Positions 17,348 through 26,940 are shown, numbered from the stretch's first letter. The stretch is 64,000 nucleotides of DNA from Rossellomorea sp. y25 (GCF_038049935.1 NZ_CP145886.1:1116001-1180000); one strand, 5' to 3'. Numbers and translations: made by a program. The notes: generated by a model from the letters alone, not told the origin.

Positions 17348-18595
17348 TCAGTTGACTGTCGGGAAACCAAATCCTGAAGCATAGTCATCACCTGTTGCAG
17401 CACCGGAGCCGCCCAAAATATCATTGCTCTTAGCACGATTTTGGATTTCGGCACGAAGCTGGGGTGCAGATAGGCTAGGGTTTGCGGCCCAAATTTTTGC
17501 AGCTAACCCTGAGACATGTGGGGTAGCCATGGAAGTTCCACTGATTGTATGGTATGTTCCATCAAACCATGTAGATTCGATTGCTCGCCCTGGAGCAGAA
17601 ACCTCTATATCACGCACCCCGATGACATAGTCCCCATCCGTATTTGGGTTTCCACGAGAAGAAAAGTCAGCTACACGATACGTTCCATTTTCCTGAACAT
17701 CTTCAAGTGCAGCTACTGCTACAGCATTTACCAGGGCTCCAGGATAACCTATGGTGTTTGCACTTGGACCTGAGTTACCTGCTGCCGCTACGACTAATAC
17801 GCCTTTGTTATAAGCGTAATTAACTGCATCCGTTATAAGTGGGCTTTCGGAACTGGAGCCCAGTGACATGGAAATTACCGTTTTTACGTTTAAGCGATCT
17901 GCTTCGTCTGCGGCATAACGAATCGCTGCTGCGATGTCATCCGAATAGCCTGAACCACGATCATTCAATACCTTATATGCCCAAAGCTTTGCATCAGGAG
18001 CTACACCGTAAATCCCATCGCCGGCTCCGCCATCAGCAAGGACCGTTCCGGCTACGTGAGTACCATGCCCGTTTTTATCTTCACAAAAGTTTGTAACAAG
18101 ATTGGATTTTCTCTGTGAGAAGTCATTACATTGTTCAACGTTATTCGTAAGGTCAGAGTGATTTGTATTGGCACCGGTATCAAGTACGGCAACTTTAATT
18201 CCACTGCCTCCGGATGTTGTATTAATTGTCGGGTCCTCATACATAGCTTCAATTCCCCATGGTGTTTGGTCGATCGGTGCAGCAGTTGCTGTTCCGCCAG
18301 GCTTGGCAGCCAGTGAAACTTCCTCCACAAGCTTTACTGACAGGTTTTTATTCTTTTGAAGTGCATTGAACTGTGCTTCAGTCACTTCAGTGGAGAAACC
18401 ACTTTGGTCGAAACTCCAGCGAACGCCGTAATTCTGCTTAGCATTATTTACTGCTTTTTCATTTGTTGAAGAAATGAGTACACGAACCTTTTCAGAGTTT
18501 TCAACCGCATCAACCGGACTTGTGTAGGCCGGTGCAACCAATAAAGCACTTAAGACGACGCTCCCTAAAATCTTTCCTACTTTCATTTCCAACAT
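17348..18595 (-). CDS. Secreted subtilisin-like serine protease (S8)
   Basis: 415-residue pre-pro-subtilase. Signal peptide about 1-28, an I9-type propeptide (about 35-95), then a mature domain with D139 (KVAVLDTGA), H177 (NGHGTHVAG) and S355 (SGTSMATPH); oxyanion Asn is in AAGNSGP. Two cysteines (C156, C171) near the active-site His could form a disulfide. The start is ambiguous: ATG 18595 is only three bases from AAAGGAG, whereas the next codon TTG (18592) or ATG (18586) would be better spaced or later. It is compact and lacks C-terminal extensions, in contrast to the convergent large subtilase; both are probably exoproteases. Confidence 0.93.
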   Translation of the reverse strand: MLEMKVGKILGSVVLSALLVAPAYTSPVDAVENSEKVRVLISSTNEKAVNNAKQNYGVRWSFDQSGFSTEVTEAQFNALQKNKNLSVKLVEEVSLAAKPGGTATAAPIDQTPWGIEAMYEDPTINTTSGGSGIKVAVLDTGANTNHSDLTNNVEQCNDFSQRKSNLVTNFCEDKNGHGTHVAGTVLADGGAGDGIYGVAPDAKLWAYKVLNDRGSGYSDDIAAAIRYAADEADRLNVKTVISMSLGSSSESPLITDAVNYAYNKGVLVVAAAGNSGPSANTIGYPGALVNAVAVAALEDVQENGTYRVADFSSRGNPNTDGDYVIGVRDIEVSAPGRAIESTWFDGTYHTISGTSMATPHVSGLAAKIWAANPSLSAPQLRAEIQNRAKSNDILGGSGAATGDDYASGFGFPTVN

Positions 18596-18599
18596 CCTC

Positions 18600-19080
18600 T
18601 CCTTTTATTTGTTACAATATTTACCCCACTTAAACGAATTGCGAAGAACGCGCTCCTCCCCACTAAAACGTTATTACAAGAATCATAGTGATGGGCGACT
18701 AAACCAATATGTAATGAATCTTGCAGATTAATCGTAACAAAATCTTATTATTAACTGAATAAGTCGAATTTTCTGTAAAAGTAAAATATTAGGATGCTGA
18801 AAAAATGAATGTTGAATTAATGCGTTATTTATGAAAATTTTCATTATAACCAGAAGGAATTGGTGTTTCTTTATAGGGATTAAGTCATGTGTTTTTTCAA
18901 CCCATTATTGAAACTTTTTTAAGAATGGTTGTTTAGAAGTGGAATCGACAAATTCATGGAGTGTTTTTATCCCATTTGATTATGGAGGAAGGAGGAGAAG
19001 GGTTATTATCATCACTTGATCTGATGCGGAAAGTATTGAAAATTAACCGGCACTCTATTGTTCGGAATGCCTGAAGGATA
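18600..19080. other. Gene-free AT-rich interval
   Basis: About 480 bp between the small subtilase and the ykrK terminator. It must contain the minus-strand promoter of the subtilase, but I cannot place -35/-10 boxes with conviction. No repeat, ORF or RNA motif recognised. Confidence 0.4.
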
Positions 19081-19082
19081 AT

Positions 19083-19123
19083 AAAAAAATCAAAAAATGC
19101 CTGACCCCAGAGATGGTCAGGCA
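19083..19123 (-). terminator. Terminator of the ykrK-like gene
   Basis: On the minus strand GTGCCTGACCA...TGGGGTCAGGCA forms a stem followed by a T run. The stem sequence resembles the terminators at 20944 and 22578. Confidence 0.88.
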
Positions 19124-19127
19124 CTTG

Positions 19128-19883
19128 TTAATTGATTCCCTGCAAAGTTAAGGCAGCCTTCACATACTTCTTCGTGGCAGCCTGGTAAAAAGCCGACTGT
19201 ACAGTAAACACAGAAACGATCAACACATTCAGGACAATGTTGAGGTTCTCTTCTTTAACCCCTTCAAATGAAGGGAACAGCCGCTTACATTCTTCCTTAA
19301 TAAATTGATCGATCAACTCATTGACTGAACCAGTAGCGGAACCTTTCATTGTTGGCAACGAACGATGATGAATTTTATCAAAGACGGAAGAGTAGGCAGC
19401 GTATAAATCGGTGGGGTTTACAATGTCATCTGTACGGTCTTCTATGTTGTTGAACACAAGGGTTAAAACCTTTCGAATGGATTCAAAATCTAGCGTTGCT
19501 TTTAGATCTTCAACGATGAATAGCATGGCAGCTTGTTCGATGGTATATTTCTTTCCGAATTGCGGAGATCCAATCAGCTCTTTCACATCACGCTTCACCC
19601 AGTTTTGGACGGTACTTTGGGGGAAGTTGGTGAATTCGATTTGATTTCCAAGAGAGACGATTTCATTTAGAGAGAAGCCGATTTCACGTTTAGTCGGTTT
19701 GATGATTTTTTGAACGATAGGAGGCATATCGCTTGAGATGAAGGACTCGACTGATTTTTCATCATTATGACTAATGTTCCACGCATCTTGTAGTACCATG
19801 AGCGGGGTACGGTAGGTTGTCCCGTTTAGGGATAATAGCAAGTCGGCCATATTTTTACGTGTCAGGTTAAACGTTTTCATCAT
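19128..19883 (-). CDS. ykrK: DUF1836 regulator, YkrK-like
   Basis: About 251-residue DUF1836 protein with an N-terminal helix-turn-helix-like part (FSLNEIVSLGNQIEFTNFP... resembles a MerR/XRE-like recognition region, then QNWVKRDVK) and a helical C-terminal part. In B. subtilis, ykrK sits next to htpX and its product represses htpX; here the same divergent pair is present, so the same role is inferred. The frame extends to a TTG at 19904, but ATG 19883 follows AGGGTG with acceptable spacing. Confidence 0.8.
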   Translation of the reverse strand: MMKTFNLTRKNMADLLLSLNGTTYRTPLMVLQDAWNISHNDEKSVESFISSDMPPIVQKIIKPTKREIGFSLNEIVSLGNQIEFTNFPQSTVQNWVKRDVKELIGSPQFGKKYTIEQAAMLFIVEDLKATLDFESIRKVLTLVFNNIEDRTDDIVNPTDLYAAYSSVFDKIHHRSLPTMKGSATGSVNELIDQFIKEECKRLFPSFEGVKEENLNIVLNVLIVSVFTVQSAFYQAATKKYVKAALTLQGIN

Positions 19884-19970
19884 GAACACCCTGTCTTTTT
19901 CCAATTATCTTCTTTAATACTACTGGTTCCCTTGGGTCTCGTCAATTCACCTGGTGAGAGAGAATTATTC

Positions 19971-19999
19971 TTGTATTTTACCTAAAAAAAATATATAAT
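19971..19999 (+). promoter_or_regulatory. Sigma-A promoter of htpX
   Basis: TTGTAT (19971-19976), a 17-base spacer, TATAAT (19994-19999). Confidence 0.75.
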
Positions 20000-20011
20000 G
20001 ATTTCAGATAC

Positions 20012-20027
20012 AGGTTCAAATGAACTT
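20012..20027. promoter_or_regulatory. Palindrome downstream of the htpX -10, candidate YkrK operator
   Basis: AGGTTCAAATGAACTT: GTTCA-AA-TGAAC is a perfect 5-2-5 inverted repeat, extendable by one mismatched pair. It covers the likely +10 to +25 region of htpX transcription, a good position for a repressor. Confidence 0.45.
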
Positions 20028-20049
20028 GAAATGAGAGTGAGGAGACAAG

Positions 20050-20931
20050 ATGGGGAAGCGAATATTTTATTTCCTTTTAACGAACGTTCTAGTACTACTG
20101 ACGATTAGTATTATTTTTTCACTAACTGGAGCAGGTAACTACATTAATGCTTCAGGCGGAATTGATTTCGGAGCGTTACTGGTTTTTAGTGCGATTATTG
20201 GTTTTTCCGGGTCGTTCATTTCACTGGCCATGTCTCGTTGGATGGCAAAGAAAATGATGGGCGTCCGTGTATTAGATCCGAATGGAGCATTGTCTTCTGA
20301 GGAACAGATTGTTGTTGAAAAAGTCCACCGTTTATCAAGAGCGGCTGGTTTAGTGCATATGCCAGAGGTAGGAATTTACAACTCTCCTGAAGTAAATGCC
20401 TTTGCGACGGGTCCTTCGAAGAAACGCTCATTGGTTGCCGTTTCGACTGGATTGCTTCGCGAAATGGATGATGATGCAGTTGAAGGCGTCATCGCTCATG
20501 AGGTGGCCCACGTGGCCAACGGAGATATGGTGACCATGACGTTGCTTCAAGGTGTGGTCAACACCTTTGTCGTTTTTCTGGCAAGAATCGCTGCATGGAT
20601 TGCGTCACGATTTGTAAGAGAAGAAATGGCACCAATCGTTCATTTTGTTGCTGTGATTCTATTCCAAATCGTATTCTCGATCTTGGGAAGTTTAGTTGTC
20701 TTCGCTTATTCCCGTCACCGTGAGTATCACGCTGACCGTGGAGGAGCTGACCTTGCCGGTAAGGATAAAATGGTCCACGCTCTGCAAATGTTAAAAGCAT
20801 ACTCAAGTCGTATGAAGGGTGATGATGACACAGCCATCTCCACATTAAAAATCAACGGAAGACGAAAATCAGCCATCTTCTCGACTCACCCTGATCTGGA
20901 TGATCGGATCAGTCGATTGGAAGCGAAATAA
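20050..20931 (+). CDS. htpX: Membrane zinc metalloprotease HtpX
   Basis: 293-residue M48 membrane protease for quality control of misfolded membrane proteins. Two N-terminal helices (about 5-25 and 38-60), the zinc motif HEVAH (150-154), further helices, and the third-ligand Glu in [14 protein letters not shown]. The ATG follows GAGGAG. Divergent from the ykrK-like regulator, as in B. subtilis. Terminated by a hairpin after the stop. Confidence 0.96.
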   Translation: MGKRIFYFLLTNVLVLLTISIIFSLTGAGNYINASGGIDFGALLVFSAIIGFSGSFISLAMSRWMAKKMMGVRVLDPNGALSSEEQIVVEKVHRLSRAAGLVHMPEVGIYNSPEVNAFATGPSKKRSLVAVSTGLLREMDDDAVEGVIAHEVAHVANGDMVTMTLLQGVVNTFVVFLARIAAWIASRFVREEMAPIVHFVAVILFQIVFSILGSLVVFAYSRHREYHADRGGADLAGKDKMVHALQMLKAYSSRMKGDDDTAISTLKINGRRKSAIFSTHPDLDDRISRLEAK

Positions 20932-20943
20932 TAAATTTAAGAG

Positions 20944-20979
20944 GTGCCTGACTCCGTTTGGGGGTTGGGCACTTTTTTT
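20944..20979 (+). terminator. Terminator of htpX
   Basis: GTGCCTGACTCC / GGGTTGGGCAC stem (with G-U pairs) followed by seven T. Confidence 0.85.
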
Positions 20980-20989
20980 ATCCTTGTAA

Positions 20990-21088
20990 GGGACGGAGGG
21001 ACAGGTCCCTTGTCCCCATATCCACAAACTACTGAACTCAAGGAAGTGAATTGCATTGCATGGGACAAGGTGCCTGTCCCCATGTCCC
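20990..21088. repeat. Interspersed GGGAC repeat, copy 1
   Basis: GGACGGAGGGACAGGTCCCTTGTCCCC..., an intervening about 45 bases, then GGGACAAGGTGCCTGTCCCCATGTCCC. The two ends are partly inverted repeats. Related sequences are at 22624, 32901, 36204, 47090 and 54018, and a fragment is in desR at 40395. Confidence 0.6.
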
Positions 21089-21156
21089 TGTTGCATTCAT
21101 CCTGCTTTTTTAATAAAGTATAGAGTTAGAGAGCATTTTGAAGGAGGACTCAGGAA

Positions 21157-22545
21157 TTGACGAATATCAAACCAGAAACAATGGTTGCTACTATAGAAGA
21201 GTTAGATCAAAAAGGGTCGGGACAGGCTGTTATTTGGCGGGAGAATGAGCTTGGAAATCCGAAGAAGTTAAGGCTTACGATTCCGCAGACGCTTCCGGGA
21301 GAGAAGGTTCGTGTAACGGTTGATCAGCCTGATCGCAGAAGAAGGAAGGCCATGCCGGATGAAGTCCTTGAAGCCCATCCTGAAAGAACGGAAGCTCCAT
21401 GTCCGCATTTTGAGCGGTGTGGCGGATGTGTGTGGCAGCATTGGGAATACGAGGGTCAGTTAAAACAGAAGACGGATCATGTGAAACATGCTTTGGAAGT
21501 CCAAGGCTTTGACCCGAATTTAGTGAGAGACACCATGGGGATGGATAATCCTTGGCGTTACCGCAATAAGATGGAATTTACGTTTTCTCCTGAAGGTGCC
21601 CTTGGATTGCATGAGCAGGGGAATTTCAGAAAGATTATTTCGCTTGAAACCTGTTTGATTGCAAGTGTTGAAATGGTGGAAGCGACGATGGAAGTCGCTG
21701 ATTGGGTGAAGGACCACGGATTAAAAGGATATGATAAAGATAAGCATGAAGGCTTACTGCGTCACTTAATGGTGAGACAATCCTTTGTAACGGGCGAGCT
21801 AATGCTTGCGCTTTTTGCCACAGAGGCACCCGGCGCTCATCAAACAGCGGTGGACGATCTTGTAAAGCGTGTCGGCGAGAAGTTCCCGCATGTGAAAAGC
21901 TTGCTATGGCTTGAGAACACAGCATGGGCAGACCGTACACAGGCGGAGGAAATCCATCTCCTGTCCGGTCGTGACTTTATTTATGATGAAATGGATGGAT
22001 ACCGTTTCCGTCTTTGGTTCGATACGTTCTTCCAGACGAATCCGACACAAGCTCAAAAGCTTGTTGACTTAGCGATCGAAATGGGACAGCCGAAGAAATC
22101 AGAAAAAATGATCGACCTTTTCTGTGGAGTGGGAACATTTTCTCTACCATTTGCCAGTAGGGTAGGAGAGCTTGCCGGCATTGAAATCGTTGAAAGTTCG
22201 ATTGAATCTGCGAAACGTAATGCTGAAGATAATGGCATCTCGAACACGACATTCCTGGCGAAGGATGCTCGTAAAGGAATTGACCAAATGCTGGAGAGCT
22301 TTGGACATCCGGAATTATTAATGCTTGACCCGCCACGATCTGGTGCAGGCGGAAAAGTCATGAGACGAATCGGACGCGCCAAACCGGAACGCATCGTGTA
22401 TGTTTCCTGTAACCCTGATACGTTCGCAACGGATATTAAGGAGCTTGAACCATTCGGATACACCCTGGATGCTGTGCAACCTGTTGACTTATTCCCTCAA
22501 ACGGTGCACGTGGAATGTGTAGCAACACTGACACTGAATTCATGA
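21157..22545 (+). CDS. rlmD: 23S rRNA (uracil-C5)-methyltransferase, RlmD/RlmCD-like
   Basis: 462-residue TrmA/RlmD family enzyme that methylates C5 of uracil in 23S rRNA using SAM. An N-terminal TRAM/OB domain is followed by the iron-sulfur cysteine cluster (C82, C88, C91 in CPHFERCGGC), the SAM motif FCGVGTFSLPFA, DPPRSG, and the catalytic Cys in YVSCNPDTFATD. The TTG start has AAGGAGG nine bases upstream. B. subtilis has two paralogues (YefA = RlmCD and YfjO); I cannot tell which this corresponds to. Confidence 0.88.
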   Translation: MTNIKPETMVATIEELDQKGSGQAVIWRENELGNPKKLRLTIPQTLPGEKVRVTVDQPDRRRRKAMPDEVLEAHPERTEAPCPHFERCGGCVWQHWEYEGQLKQKTDHVKHALEVQGFDPNLVRDTMGMDNPWRYRNKMEFTFSPEGALGLHEQGNFRKIISLETCLIASVEMVEATMEVADWVKDHGLKGYDKDKHEGLLRHLMVRQSFVTGELMLALFATEAPGAHQTAVDDLVKRVGEKFPHVKSLLWLENTAWADRTQAEEIHLLSGRDFIYDEMDGYRFRLWFDTFFQTNPTQAQKLVDLAIEMGQPKKSEKMIDLFCGVGTFSLPFASRVGELAGIEIVESSIESAKRNAEDNGISNTTFLAKDARKGIDQMLESFGHPELLMLDPPRSGAGGKVMRRIGRAKPERIVYVSCNPDTFATDIKELEPFGYTLDAVQPVDLFPQTVHVECVATLTLNS

Positions 22546-22577
22546 GTACACGGAGAGATTCTTCTCGCATGAAAGGA

Positions 22578-22613
22578 AATACCTGACCCTGATTGGGGGC
22601 AGGTATTTTTTTG
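22578..22613 (+). terminator. Terminator of the rRNA methyltransferase gene
   Basis: AAATACCTG / CAGGTATTT stem with extended T run. Confidence 0.88.
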
Positions 22614-22623
22614 TTTATGATTA

Positions 22624-22690
22624 AGAGGGACGGACCTCTCCTCTGCCTCACAAGGCAAAATTCAATTGCAGAATAGAGGTCCGTCCCTCA
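22624..22690. repeat. Interspersed GGGAC repeat, copy 2 (inverted-repeat form)
   Basis: AGAGGGACGGACCTCT at 22624-22639 and its partner AGAGGTCCGTCCCTC at about 22673-22688 form a long inverted repeat that ends at the stop of the minus-strand lipoprotein gene and may serve as its terminator. The left arm is identical over 16 bases to a stretch inside desR (40395-40410). Confidence 0.65.
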
Positions 22691-23281
22691 TTTCACTGGC
22701 CTGGATTTTTTCGGAATGTTCGTCAGGTTCCATTTAGCGGCATCACCGTTTGGGTCAGAGATGCTCACGATCGGGGCTACTTTGATCATCCCGGAGATGG
22801 GGTTTTCGTTGTACTCGAAATCGAAGTAGCCGATGTTCGGGGCGATGTCCTCCCCCCGGAGCCCATAGATTTCCTGAACCTTGGATTTTTGGATGGCGGG
22901 GTTAAAGATGACCTCCAGCTTGTAGCGCGATTCCGGATTGACCCGTTGCACCTTGATCTGGAAATTCCCGTCTTCGTCCACCACCCCGGTACTTTCCGTG
23001 ACGTATTCCTCACTTTCTTCTCCCTGCCAGTTGATGACCCTTGCGTAGGATTCGAACTCACCATAATCCTTTAGCCCGGCAGACATGGTGCTATCCTCTG
23101 GAAGGTTGGATTGGCCTTCTACAATGAGTTCTTTTCCTTGAAGCAGGACCGTTCCGGTTATATCAACCCTGACTCCGGAAGGCGCATCCTGCTTTTGAGA
23201 AAGTTCGGTTGCCATTTCAACCCGGCATCCTGTCAGTAAAAACAGACTGACCGCCAGAATATACTTCAGCCTATTCCTCAA
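22688..23281 (-). CDS. Predicted lipoprotein of the Opp-like permease operon
   Basis: 197 residues with a lipoprotein signal (lipobox LTGC at about residues 16-19) and a beta-rich, charged extracytoplasmic domain; no family recognised. The TTG start overlaps the stop of the upstream permease gene (TTGA) and has AAAGGAGG seven bases before it, so it is translationally coupled. It is too small for a classical OppA-type binding protein. It could be an accessory subunit presented outside the membrane. Confidence 0.75.
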   Translation of the reverse strand: MRNRLKYILAVSLFLLTGCRVEMATELSQKQDAPSGVRVDITGTVLLQGKELIVEGQSNLPEDSTMSAGLKDYGEFESYARVINWQGEESEEYVTESTGVVDEDGNFQIKVQRVNPESRYKLEVIFNPAIQKSKVQEIYGLRGEDIAPNIGYFDFEYNENPISGMIKVAPIVSISDPNGDAAKWNLTNIPKKSRPVK

Positions 23282-24303
23282 TGGAATTCCTCCTTTGAGC
23301 GGTTTGTGAACGTAAAGGGATCTTCCAGTCGAGAAGAAGGTCCCCTCTTGTTGGAAGGAGTCTCGCCTTTCCCGACAGGAAGCGTATCCTCAAGAAGAAC
23401 CTTTTTTAAAAACCTGCTTATCTCATTGATGCAAAAGATTGAAACGGCAAAAAAAGCAAGTGGTGTCAGCACCAGCCACGTATGCAGAAAGACCATTTGA
23501 ATGTTGATACTCATCGTGGCCGCCCACTCATTTGTATAGGAAAAGTATTCCGGTATGTGCTCCATGATCCCGAACTCCTCCGTTTTCAGACCACCCAAAC
23601 AGATATGGAGAACTCCAAGTTGAATGAGGAGGTACAGGGTCTGGGAGATTTGCTCGGAAAACATGACAAGGGCATGGCGGCTGAACTGGGGCCGTAAATG
23701 GCGCTTGATGATATAGAATCTGCTTGCTCCGATTTGTTTGGATACGGTAACGAAATCATTTTTTAGATACTCCTTCATTTCTTCCCCGATATACATCCCG
23801 AGTGAAGGAATCACGATGATCGCAATCACCACTATTTCAATGATCAGAAATTGAAACGAATACATCGCCCCTGACTCGAAGGCAAGCTGGAGTGGGGTGA
23901 GAAGAACAAAGGCAATGATTGCAAGTGGGATGAAGTTAAATGTATCCCCGATCCCTTTGATCATCTGTTTCGCCCAATCAGGAAGAAAAGCATACACAAT
24001 ACCGAACGTGAACCCGCCGACCATGCGGAGCAGTGCAATGACCATTGCCGATAACAGCGTATATTTCGCACCGGCAAGGAGCAAATAGAATAAATTCCGT
24101 CCGAGTTTATCACTGCCCAAAGGGGGCATTTCCTCCATTGTATATGGAGGATCCGCGATTATTCGTCCAGAATCATCCTTTAAATACGGCGGCCCAGGTT
24201 CGAGCAGTTCTGGATATATGGCCGGTATGATGAAGCTCGCTGAAAGCATGACAAAGAGAAAACCAACGGGCAGCCAGAACCGGAATGATTTAAGAATCCT
24301 CAT
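23278..24303 (-). CDS. ABC transporter permease, OppC/DppC-like
   Basis: About 341-residue permease. An N-terminal helix, an extracytoplasmic loop, then the BPD_transp_1 core (DKLGRNLFYLLLAGAKYTLL resembles the LGRD...GAR motif of OppC/DppC) and a C-terminal tail. Start chosen at ATG 24303 because GAGGAGG precedes it; it overlaps the stop of the upstream permease as ATGA. The operon holds two permeases and a lipoprotein but no ATPase or solute-binding protein, so partners must be elsewhere or it has an unusual role. Confidence 0.82.
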   Translation of the reverse strand: MRILKSFRFWLPVGFLFVMLSASFIIPAIYPELLEPGPPYLKDDSGRIIADPPYTMEEMPPLGSDKLGRNLFYLLLAGAKYTLLSAMVIALLRMVGGFTFGIVYAFLPDWAKQMIKGIGDTFNFIPLAIIAFVLLTPLQLAFESGAMYSFQFLIIEIVVIAIIVIPSLGMYIGEEMKEYLKNDFVTVSKQIGASRFYIIKRHLRPQFSRHALVMFSEQISQTLYLLIQLGVLHICLGGLKTEEFGIMEHIPEYFSYTNEWAATMSINIQMVFLHTWLVLTPLAFFAVSIFCINEISRFLKKVLLEDTLPVGKGETPSNKRGPSSRLEDPFTFTNRSKEEFH

Positions 24304-25211
24304 GAACTGACCTCCTCTCCAGACAGCCATTTTTTCAGTAAAATAGCACCTAATGTAAACACAATGAAGAATGGTATATAAATCATCAGCATCCCGATGA
24401 AAAAGGCACTTGGCGTATTGATGGAAACATCGAGGAGCACATTCATAAATCCGTTGATATTAAAAAGTATCTCAATGATCAACAGGTTTGAAAGCATAAG
24501 CAGAAAAATCGGTTTGATGTGATAATAAAAGTGAATCCACACATTTCGGAATAGGTGAACCCATACTGTATAGGCTTTTGAGAAACCCTTCGAATAGGAA
24601 TATTCGACATATGGTTTTTCCTCTTCTTCCCGAAGCTGGAATAAGAAATGCTTCGTTAAAAAAGCAATTGGCATGATCGCAAGACAAATGATCGGGAGCA
24701 GATAGATTTTTTCATCCCCAAGGGTGTAGATGTCAAACAGCAAAATATCCGTCTTTTTGAAAAACCAGACAATGAAAAGTTGGATAAATACGATAATCAG
24801 AACATCCGGGAGGGAATCCAGTGAATCCAGCAAACGGAAGCAGATCTGATAAATTTTCTTAGGCAGAAACATAAACAAGTAGCTAACAAGGGAAGACGTG
24901 ACGGCAGCAAGAAAAAAGGCCAGGAGCAAGAGCGAGAACGAGTAACCGAACAGCTGAAAAAACAACGGATAAATCGGGTAGCTTTTGAAGTCCATTGGAT
25001 CCCCGATTTTGATGATAATGGAGCCTGGTCGGAGCATTTCACGTCCCATCTCCTGCAAGGTTTGAAGATATTTCCCCAGCATGATGACCAATTCCGTATC
25101 ATACGCAAGCAGAGAACCGGCACCGCTGAAAAGGAATAATCCGATGCATGTGAGCAAGAATTGAATGGGAAGACCGATGACATTGAACTTTCTCAGTAAA
25201 AACACCCCCAA
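24300..25211 (-). CDS. ABC transporter permease, OppB/DppB-like
   Basis: 303-residue membrane protein resembling OppB/DppB: an N-terminal helix (about 10-30), an extracytoplasmic segment, then five helices and the cytoplasmic EAA-like loop (YVEYSYSKGFSKAYTVWVHLFRN). First gene of a tight three-gene minus-strand operon with the OppC-like permease and lipoprotein. The start is TTG 25211 or GTG 25205; a candidate promoter lies only a few bases upstream, which would leave a very short leader. Confidence 0.78.
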   Translation of the reverse strand: MGVFLLRKFNVIGLPIQFLLTCIGLFLFSGAGSLLAYDTELVIMLGKYLQTLQEMGREMLRPGSIIIKIGDPMDFKSYPIYPLFFQLFGYSFSLLLLAFFLAAVTSSLVSYLFMFLPKKIYQICFRLLDSLDSLPDVLIIVFIQLFIVWFFKKTDILLFDIYTLGDEKIYLLPIICLAIMPIAFLTKHFLFQLREEEEKPYVEYSYSKGFSKAYTVWVHLFRNVWIHFYYHIKPIFLLMLSNLLIIEILFNINGFMNVLLDVSINTPSAFFIGMLMIYIPFFIVFTLGAILLKKWLSGEEVSS

Positions 25212-25225
25212 AGTCTTTTAGAAGT

Positions 25226-25254
25226 ATTATATCTTTGCATTACAAAAATTTCAA
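25226..25254 (-). promoter_or_regulatory. Candidate sigma-A promoter of the Opp-like operon
   Basis: On the minus strand TTGAAA (25254-25249), 17 bases, TATAAT (25231-25226). The predicted start of transcription is only about 8 bases before TTG 25211, so either the leader is almost absent or the real start codon is further in. Confidence 0.55.
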
Positions 25255-25386
25255 AATAATTTTAATTTTTACAATAATGTTAATTTGCTGGATGTTATTC
25301 TTGGTATAGGAATTCATGCCAATGAAAATCCTATCAGTAGTGATACATACGCAGGTGCCATATAGGACATTAGCCGAGAAGAACGT

Positions 25387-25447
25387 TATAATGATGGTGA
25401 CATAAAAGGGAACTACACAAAAATCATAGACGGTCTATGGTTTTTTG
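25387..25447 (+). promoter_or_regulatory. selO promoter -10 and leader terminator/attenuator
   Basis: TATAAT at 25387-25392 (weak -35 AGGACA 17 bases upstream) is followed by a leader containing AATCATAG-ACGGT-CTATGGTT and six T (25422-25447), an intrinsic-terminator shape placed before the ribosome site of selO. The remaining sequence between 25260 and 25386 shows no feature. Confidence 0.45.
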
Positions 25448-25478
25448 TTTTATTTATGAAAAGAAGGAGATGACGATA

Positions 25479-26927
25479 ATGGGAAATCAAGCAGGTTGGA
25501 ATCTCGAGAACAGCTATACCACACTTCCAAGTTCTTTTTTTACTAGACAGGATCCGACTCCTGTTCAAGCTCCAAAGCTGATCGTACTGAATGAACGAGT
25601 GGCTGAGTCGCTGGGGCTGGACGCGGGGAAACTTGGAGAAGAGGTAGAGGTATTTGCCGGGAACCGAATTCCGGAAGGTGCCGAACCCCTTGCTCAAAGC
25701 TATGCCGGGCATCAGTTTGGCCATTTTACTATGCTGGGAGACGGTCGTGCAGTCCTGATCGGTGAACAGATCACCCCATCAGGTGAGCGTTTTGATATCC
25801 AGCTCAAAGGGGGAGGGAGAACCCCTTATTCCCGAGGTGGGGACGGTCGCGCGGGACTTGGACCGATGCTCAGGGAGCATATCATCAGTGAAGCCATGCA
25901 CGGACTTGGGGTTCCGACTACCCGGAGCTTGGCGGTGGTGACTACGGGTGAACCGATTTATCGGGAAACGGAACAGCAGGGTGCGATCCTGATCCGCGTA
26001 GCGGCTAGTCATCTTCGTGTCGGTACTTTTCAGTTTGCTTCTAAATTTGGAACGGTAGATGATCTCCGCGCACTGGCTGATTATGCAGTTGAGCGTCATT
26101 ACCCGGAAGGTATGAATGCACCGAACCGTTATCTTTACCTGTTAAAAGAAGTCATCAAGCGCCAGGCTGCACTTATTGCCAAGTGGCAAATGGCCGGGTT
26201 CATTCATGGTGTGATGAACACAGATAACATGACGATCAGCGGAGAGACCATTGATTATGGACCATGCGCTTTTATGGATACGTATGACCCGGCAACAGTA
26301 TTCAGCTCCATTGATACCGGGGGACGTTATGCCTATGGCAATCAGCCTCAAATTGCCGGTTGGAACCTTGCCCGATTTGCCGAAAGTTTGTTGCCGATTC
26401 TTCATGATGAACAAGAAGAGTCGCTGAAACTTGCTCAAGATGCTGTGCTGGAATTCCCTAAGCTGTATGAAGCTCGCTGGCTCGACGGAATGAGAGGGAA
26501 ACTCGGTATTTTCAACAAAGAAGAAGGGGACGAATCCCTTGCAAAAGATCTTCTGGGATTAATGAAAGAGAATCGTGCCGACTATACGAATACATTCCGT
26601 TCATTAACAAATGAGGAAGAAATCGATCTGTTTAAAAATACTGAATTTATTCAATGGAAAGAACGCTGGGAAGAAAGACTAAACAGGCAAAAAGAATCGA
26701 AAGAAGCAACTCATCAGTTAATGCGAAAAAGCAATCCGTCGGTGATTCCCCGGAATCATCGTGTGGAGGAAGCGTTGGAAGCTGCTGTGAAAAGCAATGA
26801 TTACAGCGTAATGGAGCGTTTGCTTGAGGTCCTTAAGAATCCTTACCAGTACACGACAGAACAGTGCGAGTACACCAAACTCCCGGAACCATCTGTTCGT
26901 CCTTACCGAACGTATTGCGGTACATGA
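25479..26927 (+). CDS. selO: Protein adenylyltransferase SelO (YdiU/UPF0061)
   Basis: About 482-residue pseudokinase-fold enzyme. Characterised members transfer AMP from ATP to Ser/Thr/Tyr of target proteins, with a role in redox homeostasis. Hallmarks: the [10 protein letters not shown] motif, a glycine/arginine-rich nucleotide region ([20 protein letters not shown]), and the metal-binding HGVMNTDNM and DYGPCAFMD motifs. The frame continues upstream, but ATG 25479 is nine bases after AAGGAG and gives the usual N-terminus (W-N-LENSY). Followed by a terminator. Confidence 0.93.
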   Translation: MGNQAGWNLENSYTTLPSSFFTRQDPTPVQAPKLIVLNERVAESLGLDAGKLGEEVEVFAGNRIPEGAEPLAQSYAGHQFGHFTMLGDGRAVLIGEQITPSGERFDIQLKGGGRTPYSRGGDGRAGLGPMLREHIISEAMHGLGVPTTRSLAVVTTGEPIYRETEQQGAILIRVAASHLRVGTFQFASKFGTVDDLRALADYAVERHYPEGMNAPNRYLYLLKEVIKRQAALIAKWQMAGFIHGVMNTDNMTISGETIDYGPCAFMDTYDPATVFSSIDTGGRYAYGNQPQIAGWNLARFAESLLPILHDEQEESLKLAQDAVLEFPKLYEARWLDGMRGKLGIFNKEEGDESLAKDLLGLMKENRADYTNTFRSLTNEEEIDLFKNTEFIQWKERWEERLNRQKESKEATHQLMRKSNPSVIPRNHRVEEALEAAVKSNDYSVMERLLEVLKNPYQYTTEQCEYTKLPEPSVRPYRTYCGT

Positions 26928-26940
26928 AGAATGAACCTGT

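Noticed and set aside
22624-22690. Insertion sequence or MITE
   Set aside because: Inverted repeats are present but no transposase and no clear target-site duplication; kept as an interspersed repeat.
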